54,662 nt of DNA from Bdellovibrionia bacterium (GTDB lineage: Bacteria > Bdellovibrionota > Bdellovibrionia > Bdellovibrionales > JAGQZY01), in contig JAUHWN010000009.1 of NCBI GenBank assembly GCA_030424665.1, forward strand, positions 1-54,662, read 5' to 3'. The position numbers were made by a program, and so were the translations under genes. A model generated the notes under the pieces. The model searched no databases, was not told where the DNA came from, and saw nothing but the letters and a program-made list of their open reading frames with translations. Numbering within the stretch: the first letter of the stretch is position 1; each line of letters begins with the position of its first letter. This document shows positions 47,322-54,662 of the stretch, piece after piece.

Positions 47322-47353
47322 AAAAAAAGCGCCACTTCAATGGCGCTTTTTTT
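47322..47353. terminator. Bidirectional intrinsic terminator between convergent genes
   Basis: AAAAAAAGCGCCA-cttcaa-TGGCGCTTTTTTT. Confidence 0.92.
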
Positions 47354-47377
47354 ATGCTTTAATCGACTTGGTACGAC

Positions 47378-50300
47378 CTAATTTTCGTTGAGAGTACCAT
47401 CGATAGTACCGACGAGACTGGCATCAGGATCGGTCTGGTCTCCGTGGGTTGGAATCGTCGCATGAATTCGCGTGGGACGATCACAAGAGATCATAAAGCT
47501 ATCTCCAGAGCGAACAAACTGACCTTGGTCTCTCCATCCTGCGGCTTCTTCTAGGTGAGATTGACGGCTCGCTATCAGTTGATCAACGACGCCTTGTGCT
47601 CGCGCTGCATCGGATACGAGCTGGGCAAGATCGGCCTCCTGTTGTTCGCTCGGCTCCTCTGGAAGAGTTGCCCTAAAATCCCTGAGTTCAGCACTAATCT
47701 CCGCAAGGCGGGCTTGCTCTCTTTGGATGGACTCGTCTAAGTTCTGACCTGACATGAGGTAAAACTCTCGACGGGAGCGATAACTTTCAGTACGTCCATA
47801 GAGACCTTCACCTTCAGATCCGCCCATGTCGTAGTAAAACAGTGTGGGCTCACCATCGTGATTAAAGCCACCGTGAGTGAAAATCATTTGATTCGTTCGA
47901 TTAAGCTCTTCCCTCTCTTCGTCCGTAGGGCTAGGGATGGGATCGGTAATTGTCGTACATCCGCCGAATTCTCCCGTCTGAACAAGAGCGGGAAGAAAAG
48001 CGCTGTCGATGTGTTCTCTCATTTCACGATTATAAAAATCTGTGGGGTCATTATTTTCGGGGGCATCCGCATTAAGAGTACAGTATTGAGGTCTCAATTC
48101 CATTCTCTCATTACCTTCTTCGAGGCAGGCGTGGAGTTGGCCAGTCAGGTTGTCTTCTGGAAAGACTTGGCCATTATCACCCGGAACCCCTTGGCCTGGC
48201 GCGAGTCCATTAAGTGCTCTTAATACCTCACCTCGACTTGATTTTAATCCATTCTGGCCTTCGCACATACTTTGCTGGAATTGTTCTTTACTCATTCCAT
48301 AAAGTGCCTGAAAAGAGGAGTCATCTCCACCGCCACCTAAAATAGAACGGATATGTGTTTGATGGGCGAGTATCTCTCGTGCATTCATCTGACTAAAATT
48401 GTAAGTTTCTTCACCACAGTAACCGAGCTGTTGTGCGATTTCATTGGCTGTCAAAGCGCTTCGAGTTCGATCGCCTGAGTAGCAGGTTCTGGCTATTACA
48501 GAAACAAGATCTAAGTATCTCGTTGAAACTCTCTTTGTATTGAGCTGATCAGGATTGAGCTCATTGATTTGTAGGTCAAGAGAGCAGGCTACGCAGCTTC
48601 CTACCCCTTGCGGGAAGAAGTTTGTCGATTCTCCACTAGAATTAACGACCTGATTTCTACCATGACACATGTGAACTGTAGTAGGAGTTTCGACATAGTC
48701 TGGGTAAACAACAGGATTTGCTTCTTGGCCGGGCAAAACAATTGCTGATGGATTCACTTCTCCTTCGGGGACAACTGTTTCTGCGTCAGCATCGGCAATG
48801 ATGACCTCTTCAGCATCGGCTTCAGGGGCGGCAGCGATTCCCGATACCTCTGTACAGTCATTGTCAGTACAAGTTTCAGTTTCATCCACTTCCGGTTCTG
48901 GAGCGGCAGCTTCAGCATTGCTTCCTGCAGCAACAACTTCTTCGGTTTCAGCTGCAGGAGGCTCAGCACCGTACTCCACCGCTCGGCCGAGTTCATCATT
49001 CCAAACATAGTCAACGAGGCAGTCGCGATCGAGATTGAAAATTTCTTGAGTTGCCGGTTCACAGATCGTGTCACAGTCAACGTCGACGACACCTTCGGGT
49101 CTATTGGAGTCACAGACTCCATTATGAACGGACCAACGTGTGTCATCTGCGGCGGCCACTTCAGCCTCAGGGTCAGGAGTCATAACCTCTTCAGTTTCAG
49201 CTACAGCTGGAGTTCTATTGGCAGGATCGACTTCTTCCCAAGTATATTCGAAGCAGTCGCGATCGAGATCAAAAATTTCTCGGGTCGGTGGCTCACAAAC
49301 GGCATCGCAGTCGACGTCCGTTTGTCCGCCTTCCCAGCGTTGGCAGTTACCATCGTGAACAGCCCAGCCATTTTCTTCAACACCGGTTTCGGGTGCAGGA
49401 CCGACAGCTGTTTCGACCACAGGAGCTGATGCACCAATCTCAACGGCTTGACCGAGATCTGCATTCCAAGTGTAATCAACTCGGCAATCGCGATCGAGAT
49501 TGAAAATTTCCTCTGATGGGGGCTCACACACGGTATCGCAATCAACATCAGTGACATCATCGGGCAGGCCAGATTCACATCTTCCATCATGGGTGGCCAA
49601 ATGAGCGTATTGGTTAGGGACTTCACCTGTTTCAATTGCTGCCGCAGCAGCAGCTGCTGCTAGTCTATCTTCGCATTCTGTATCGCCTGCAGCACATTCA
49701 CCTTCACCATCGACAAGTGCTTCGGCGTTGGCTGGTTCAGGTGCAGGAGCTGCTGCAACAATCGCACGGGCCTCTTGCGGAAAATCAAGTTCGAGGCGAG
49801 CCAGTCGATCTCTAATTGAACGGCACTGATAGGCCTGACTGTTTCCACAGTAGTCATCAATAAAAGTCTGCATTTCTGAAATATTTTGATAACCGGTTTG
49901 CGGGTTAGCTATGAGCTGCTCAACAATCGCACGGGCCGGAAAGCCTCGGTCTGAGTAGTACTGATCTTGGCAATTGCGAAATGCTCTACGACCTCTGTTG
50001 GTGCAGTATCCGTTTCCGTGGCTTCCCATTCCAAAAATTGCGGGATTACAAAGAATTTGTCCAGCAGAACACTTGAGTTCGCCATTCCAAGTTCGAAAAG
50101 GTTCTTCATTAGGACCAATACCCTGACCACTACCATTGCTCGGAACACAATAAGGACGTCCGAAACCAGGATGCTCTTGGTAGGTAGAAGGCCATCCGGC
50201 ATAGAGACAACGATCACCGACATTAGCGGCCATGGCCTCTTGAAAGAGTCCATTGAGTAGAGCCACAAATGGATTTTCAGGTTCGTTGAGAGCAAAATCT

Positions 50301-50890
50301 CTTGGATTTTTCTTAAGCATCTCTTTTTGAATTTTTATAAGGCTATCACGTAAAGCCATGGCATAGCGAAGTTTGGTTCGTTGGTTGGCAAACTTCCACA
50401 TACCCAAAGTAACATTGAAGCTTTTCTTGCCTTTGGCGAGTTTTCTCTTCAATTTTGAGAGTTTCATCACATTGCGAGCATCTCTTCGCATTTTTAAGTG
50501 CTTCTTCTTAATGCTTAGGTAAGCGCTTTTACGAGCCTTTTTCTGTTTGAGGGCTTTAATCTTTGCCTTGCTCAGTTTTGATTTTCTCAGCTGACTGTTT
50601 CGAGCCTTAGAGTTCTTTGAAGCGATTTTTCTTTTTTGCGCTCTTTTCTTCATGCGAAGTTTTTTGAGATATTTTTGTCTCTTAAGTTTGCTGTATCTTT
50701 GCGCGCGTTTCGATTTTTTTGAAGACTTCTTTGTAAGTTTTTTACTAACTTTTTTGAGCTGAGTACGTTGGATTTTTGTTTTGCTAGTCTTCGGACTTCC
50801 GTATGAAATCATAGGAATCATTCCCACGATTACAATTATGATGATCATTAGCGCTGGCAAATCATTGTGCCACCTATTATTGGAATTCAT
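47378..50890 (-). CDS. Large exported protein: basic N-terminal region, three Cys/Asp-rich repeats, Cys-rich C-terminal region
   Basis: Hydrophobic N-terminus then K/R-rich ~130 aa; repeats '...DVDCDTVCEPPSEEIFNLDRDC...', '...DVDCDAVCEPPTREIFDLDRDC...', '...DVDCDTICEPATQEIFNLDRDC...'. Confidence 0.75.
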   Translation of the reverse strand: MNSNNRWHNDLPALMIIIIVIVGMIPMISYGSPKTSKTKIQRTQLKKVSKKLTKKSSKKSKRAQRYSKLKRQKYLKKLRMKKRAQKRKIASKNSKARNSQLRKSKLSKAKIKALKQKKARKSAYLSIKKKHLKMRRDARNVMKLSKLKRKLAKGKKSFNVTLGMWKFANQRTKLRYAMALRDSLIKIQKEMLKKNPRDFALNEPENPFVALLNGLFQEAMAANVGDRCLYAGWPSTYQEHPGFGRPYCVPSNGSGQGIGPNEEPFRTWNGELKCSAGQILCNPAIFGMGSHGNGYCTNRGRRAFRNCQDQYYSDRGFPARAIVEQLIANPQTGYQNISEMQTFIDDYCGNSQAYQCRSIRDRLARLELDFPQEARAIVAAAPAPEPANAEALVDGEGECAAGDTECEDRLAAAAAAAAIETGEVPNQYAHLATHDGRCESGLPDDVTDVDCDTVCEPPSEEIFNLDRDCRVDYTWNADLGQAVEIGASAPVVETAVGPAPETGVEENGWAVHDGNCQRWEGGQTDVDCDAVCEPPTREIFDLDRDCFEYTWEEVDPANRTPAVAETEEVMTPDPEAEVAAADDTRWSVHNGVCDSNRPEGVVDVDCDTICEPATQEIFNLDRDCLVDYVWNDELGRAVEYGAEPPAAETEEVVAAGSNAEAAAPEPEVDETETCTDNDCTEVSGIAAAPEADAEEVIIADADAETVVPEGEVNPSAIVLPGQEANPVVYPDYVETPTTVHMCHGRNQVVNSSGESTNFFPQGVGSCVACSLDLQINELNPDQLNTKRVSTRYLDLVSVIARTCYSGDRTRSALTANEIAQQLGYCGEETYNFSQMNAREILAHQTHIRSILGGGGDDSSFQALYGMSKEQFQQSMCEGQNGLKSSRGEVLRALNGLAPGQGVPGDNGQVFPEDNLTGQLHACLEEGNERMELRPQYCTLNADAPENNDPTDFYNREMREHIDSAFLPALVQTGEFGGCTTITDPIPSPTDEEREELNRTNQMIFTHGGFNHDGEPTLFYYDMGGSEGEGLYGRTESYRSRREFYLMSGQNLDESIQREQARLAEISAELRDFRATLPEEPSEQQEADLAQLVSDAARAQGVVDQLIASRQSHLEEAAGWRDQGQFVRSGDSFMISCDRPTRIHATIPTHGDQTDPDASLVGTIDGTLNEN

Positions 50891-51085
50891 TGATCACTCC
50901 CTTTTTCGCTTACTTCTATTGTGAAGGAATCACTGAAATATTCGATACTTGAGGGAGTTTGCGTCTCAGTTTGAAACGTTTTCTTTTGAAACTATTTTTT
51001 TTGTGGAGATCAATTTTTCACAGCGACAAAAATGGTCGCTGTTTTGCTGTCGAAATTTTAGTGGGTTGTAAAAAGTTTTGGAAAC

Positions 51086-52228
51086 CTAGTTAGGAATCAC
51101 ATCTTTGCCGCATTGGATGAGGTTTTGGCACATACTCACCATAGAACGTCCTCTTAATTCGTCGAGAGCAAGGCGACTTCCATCTTTCTTCCAATGTTCA
51201 CCGAGAATTTTATAGGCTCCGTTTTCTTTCTTGAGATAAAGAGTTTTTTGCCCAAAGTCGGAGTATTCATTAGATGAATACTTCTGCACGAATCGGACAA
51301 TGACTTCATTTTTGTGTTCGTAAATAACGGGGCGGGAAAGCTGAACTCCGATGGTCTGATAGCGTTCACTGAGGTCCCTTTTATATTTTTCCCACTTCTC
51401 TTTGTTCATGCCCAGAGATTTAAATTGGGAGTGATAATATTTGATGTAAGTATCGATATCACCTTGAACCCAACTTTGGCGCCAGTTTTCGACGAGCTGA
51501 TTCAGTTCTTTTCTTAGATTCTTGGCCTCTTTCCGACTTCGCATTTTGACGTTCTCTTGAATGATAACGGGAGTAAAGCCAGGTTTGTAATAGGGGTGAA
51601 GGTTCTTAATAATCTCATCCCTAACAACCACACAACCCCTAGAGCCTCGGCGCAGGGACACCGTATCGGGAACGGCGTGAAGCCAAATTCCACTTCCGGT
51701 TTTGCGTTCTAACTTGTCATAGAAATTGGGGTAGTCGAGAGTAAAGGCACGACTCCCATATCGCGAAAAGTCGAGTACTTCTGCTTCGTACTTTTCGAGC
51801 ATAAAATAAATGCCTTCAGGGGTCGCCTTATCGCCAAGAATTTTTTTATCCGATTGGTTTTTGCCAATATCTGCAGTGTAGGCGGCGACTCTTTTTACTC
51901 CCATAGGAGTTTCTTCCCAAATACTGAGTACGCGATCCGCTTTATCAACGATGAAAACGTAAGGAGAAAAGTAATTGGATTCCTTACCCAATTGAATGAG
52001 TCCCTCAGGAATAGAGTTCAATCCGTACTGACTCAGATCTCTCTGTTCAAACTTTTGGTCCTCTGGAGAAATGGATGAGGTTTCTTCATTGGCGTCGTCC
52101 TGATCATCGGAAACCAAATTCGTTTCGCTTTGTTGCTTCTGCGCATTGGACTCTAAGTTCGTGGCCTCATTGGCCATGGGACTTAAGCTAAGAAGAAAAG
52201 TGATCAAAATGACAAATAAATTACGCAT
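51086..52228 (-). CDS. YkuD-type L,D-transpeptidase with C-terminal NTF2-like domain
   Basis: 'SPYVFIVDKADRVLSIWE', 'ATPEGIYFM', 'GSGIWLHAVPDTVSLRRGSRGCVVVRDEII'; C-terminal 'WRQSWVQGDIDTYIKYYHSQF'. Confidence 0.9.
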   Translation of the reverse strand: MRNLFVILITFLLSLSPMANEATNLESNAQKQQSETNLVSDDQDDANEETSSISPEDQKFEQRDLSQYGLNSIPEGLIQLGKESNYFSPYVFIVDKADRVLSIWEETPMGVKRVAAYTADIGKNQSDKKILGDKATPEGIYFMLEKYEAEVLDFSRYGSRAFTLDYPNFYDKLERKTGSGIWLHAVPDTVSLRRGSRGCVVVRDEIIKNLHPYYKPGFTPVIIQENVKMRSRKEAKNLRKELNQLVENWRQSWVQGDIDTYIKYYHSQFKSLGMNKEKWEKYKRDLSERYQTIGVQLSRPVIYEHKNEVIVRFVQKYSSNEYSDFGQKTLYLKKENGAYKILGEHWKKDGSRLALDELRGRSMVSMCQNLIQCGKDVIPN

Positions 52229-52420
52229 ATCACCAACCGTCAGTTAATACCTTATTTTAAGGGGCTCAGAGGCATCTGCCAATGAGACTCGGCCAAAGTC
52301 CATCAACTTATTCACTATTGAGACACTTTATCGACCTAGACTTTGGTAAAAGTGTTGCAAAATACTTCTCTCAATTCAAAGGATTCCATTGAGTTAGCCT
52401 AGCGTCATTCCGAAAAGAAA

Positions 52421-52933
52421 GTGATGGCAGAGAATCCAGAAGGGGCTGAAGCGCCCAAAGGTCGAAACATTAAAAAGCTGCTCTTGCAGGTATTTGCCCT
52501 CCTTAACCTTGTGGTTATGGGTGGGGGAGCTTATTTGGTATACACCATGACCATGGGATACAAGCCTCCGATGCTTACAGAGCAGGATATCTTCATGGAC
52601 ACGCAGTTCCAAAAGCAATTCGAGAAGGGTGATCCTATTCTCTATTCCCTCGAGCCCTTTACTGTGAATCTATTAACACCGCGTCATGTGATTAATCTCG
52701 AAGTCTCCATCGAACTTCTGGACGAGGATGGTTTTGAGGAAGTTATCTCAGAGAATCCAAAGGCCCGTGACGCCATAGTTAGAATTCTCAATAAAAAAGA
52801 AAAAAAGGATCTTGAAAATATTCAGGGAAAACTTTTTTTAAAAGACCAGATCACGGTCGCAATTAACGATTTCCTCGACGAGGGTGTAGTTAAAGACGTC
52901 TACTTTTCACGCTTTGTTGTACAAGCTCGGTAA
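52421..52933 (+). CDS. fliL: FliL-like flagellar basal body-associated protein
   Basis: Single N-terminal TM, 'YSLEPFTVNLLTPRHVINLEVSIELLDEDGFEEVISENPKARDAIVRILNKKEKKDLENIQGKLFLKDQITVAINDFL'. Confidence 0.85.
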   Translation: MMAENPEGAEAPKGRNIKKLLLQVFALLNLVVMGGGAYLVYTMTMGYKPPMLTEQDIFMDTQFQKQFEKGDPILYSLEPFTVNLLTPRHVINLEVSIELLDEDGFEEVISENPKARDAIVRILNKKEKKDLENIQGKLFLKDQITVAINDFLDEGVVKDVYFSRFVVQAR

Positions 52934-52998
52934 ATCTAACCACAGCATATATTGACCCTTCCAAGGCTCTGTTTAGAATAAGATCTTGGAGGAAAATT

Positions 52999-54366
52999 AT
53001 GAAAAAGCTTTATGTTGGCCTACTCATGGTGTTCGCATTTTGTAGTGCCCATGCAGAGACGCCTCTGCAGACTAAATTGAGTTCTCAAATTCGAATTCCT
53101 GTTGAAAAGTATAAACTTGATAATGGATTGACGGTGTTACTCCACGAAGATCACAGTCTACCCATCATTAGTTATCATACTTGGTTTAGAGTTGGTTCTC
53201 GTCATGAACGTCCCGGTATTACGGGGATCGCCCATATGTTCGAACACTTGATGTTCAAAGGGACAAAGAAGTATCCGAATAAAAAATTTGACGAGTTACT
53301 CCAGGCCAATGGAGCTACAAACAATGCGTTTACTTCCCATGACTACACGGGATACTACGAGAACTTTCCAAGCGATAAGTTAGAACTCATTATGGATATT
53401 GAATCCGATCGCATGGTGAACTTAGAACTCAATGAAGAGATGCTAGGAGCTGAGAGGGAAGTCGTTAAAGAAGAGCGTCGCATGAGAGTTGATAATCGCC
53501 CAGGTGGAGTGCTCTACGAAAATATTTATAGAACTGTTTTTAGGGTTCATCCCTATCGCTGGCCGGTTATCGGTTGGATGAAAGATATTTCCAGTTATAA
53601 ACTTGAAGACTTCAAGCAGTGGTATAAGACTTACTATGCACCCAGTAACGCCGTACTCGTCATTGCTGGTGATTTTGATACCTCCAAAGTTAAAAAAATG
53701 ATTCAAAAATACTACGGTCCACTGAAGGCTCAGCCTTTGCCGGAACAGAAGTACTCCAGCGAACCCGTGCAGAGTGGTTTTCGGCAACAGGTTGTCACTA
53801 AAGATGTTCAAGCTCCTCTAGTGTCATTAGCTTATCGGGGCCCCGCTGCCAGTGACAAGGATACTTATGCTCTCGATTTGTTGGGACGAATTCTTGGAAG
53901 TGGAACTTCGAGTCGCCTTTATACGCGTCTCGTGTATAGAAACAAGAAAGCCACCTCGGTTGGAGCGTACAATGCCAGTGGAAAGGACCCAGGAGTCTTT
54001 CAAGTCAGAGTTTCTTTAAAGCCAGGAGTGCCTGAGTCGCAAATTCAACAGGCACTTTTGGGTGAGATTTATAAGATGCGAAGTACGCGTGTATCCGAAC
54101 AAGAACTCCAGAAGGCAAAGAATCAAACAATGCTTTCCTATGTGAGCTCAATGAAAACGGTTGATGGAAAGGCAAATATTTTAGCTCTCAACGAAATTCT
54201 CTTTGGGGACTATTCTGAGTTCTTCAAGGATCTCGACCGTTACAATCAGGTGACGGCCATTGACATACAGGAAGTTGCTAAAAAGTACCTAACACCCAAG
54301 CAAGCCTCTTGGGTTGTTGTTAAGCCGCGAAATGTTTCAGCGAATACACAAGGAGTTCAACAGTGA
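52999..54366 (+). CDS. M16-family zinc protease
   Basis: 'GLTVLLHEDHSLPIISYHTWFRVGSRHERPGITGIAHMFEHLMFKGT' (HxxEH). Confidence 0.95.
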   Translation: MKKLYVGLLMVFAFCSAHAETPLQTKLSSQIRIPVEKYKLDNGLTVLLHEDHSLPIISYHTWFRVGSRHERPGITGIAHMFEHLMFKGTKKYPNKKFDELLQANGATNNAFTSHDYTGYYENFPSDKLELIMDIESDRMVNLELNEEMLGAEREVVKEERRMRVDNRPGGVLYENIYRTVFRVHPYRWPVIGWMKDISSYKLEDFKQWYKTYYAPSNAVLVIAGDFDTSKVKKMIQKYYGPLKAQPLPEQKYSSEPVQSGFRQQVVTKDVQAPLVSLAYRGPAASDKDTYALDLLGRILGSGTSSRLYTRLVYRNKKATSVGAYNASGKDPGVFQVRVSLKPGVPESQIQQALLGEIYKMRSTRVSEQELQKAKNQTMLSYVSSMKTVDGKANILALNEILFGDYSEFFKDLDRYNQVTAIDIQEVAKKYLTPKQASWVVVKPRNVSANTQGVQQ

Positions 54367-54662
54367 GAGTCTTAGTAATTAACTTTTTTCTTCTTGGTGG
54401 GTTTCTGTTGCTTTCGGCCTGTGCGTCGGTGAACCTCGGAGGGGGTTCCTCCTTTGAACTCCGCGACTACAAGGAAGTGACTCTAGAAAACGGTCTAAGA
54501 GTACTATATGTCAGTGACGATAGCCTTCCATACGTATCTTTTAGAATGCTAATTGGTTCTGGTTCCGCTACGGATCCGGCGACACAGGCGGGGTTAGCGA
54601 GTTTGACCAGTGACTTATTGAGCAAGGGAACTCGCGATATGAATGCGATTCAGATAAGCGAA
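54363..54662 (+). CDS. Second M16-family protein, lipoprotein, truncated by right window edge
   Basis: GTG 54363 overlapping upstream TGA: VRVLVINFFLLGGFLLLSACASVNLGGGSSFELRDYKEVTLENGLRVLYVSDDSLPYVSFRMLIGSGSATDPATQAGLASLTSDLLSKGTRD... Confidence 0.85.
   Translation, partial: MRVLVINFFLLGGFLLLSACASVNLGGGSSFELRDYKEVTLENGLRVLYVSDDSLPYVSFRMLIGSGSATDPATQAGLASLTSDLLSKGTRDMNAIQISE

Noticed and set aside
48754-50295. Several long alternative-frame ORFs (e.g. 49201..49635 -, 49046..49429 +, 49909..50295 -)
   Set aside because: They lie within the 1170-aa protein gene and arise from its repetitive, stop-poor composition.
51021-51041. CAGCGAC-N7-GTCGCTG hairpin downstream of the L,D-transpeptidase
   Set aside because: Lacks a clear U-tract on the transcribed (minus) strand, so a terminator call is not well supported.

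Overview
A 54.7 kb stretch of a chromosome that looks like it comes from a Bdellovibrio-like Gram-negative bacterium (lineage is an inference from gene content only). Most of it is a dense core genome: MCP, GldA/GldFG-type ABC operon, secG, tmk-holB-PSP1-tatD, gap-pgk-tpi, threonine dehydratase, hisC-cmk-rpsA, HIT, rhomboid, L,D-transpeptidase, fliL and a pair of M16 proteases. A TonB-dependent receptor is cut by the left edge and an M16 lipoprotein by the right edge. The most notable non-routine signals are: (1) an intact IS element (about 21929-23104) with AAACTGACCCA terminal inverted repeats and a 9-bp duplication GTTAATTTT. The duplication regenerates the overlapping stop codons of two convergent genes; (2) a ~178-nt, almost fully self-complementary segment inside the non-coding end of that IS, capped by a compact three-way-junction fold; (3) an apparently undescribed 33-bp interspersed repeat, AC[GA]CG[GA]...GCTACC..AAGGAAGCTTCTACC, with 4 copies plus one extra partial unit, all between 42.5 and 45.4 kb. 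Two perfect 36-bp direct copies bracket a two-gene orphan module with a CHAD-like protein; (4) a coupled hydantoinase A/B-like pair with eroded catalytic motifs; (5) four unrelated proteins with histone-H1-like Lys-rich N-terminal tails; and (6) a 1170-aa secreted protein with three copies of a Cys/Asp-rich repeat. No tRNA, rRNA or CRISPR was seen. All family calls are from reading motifs; no database search was run.
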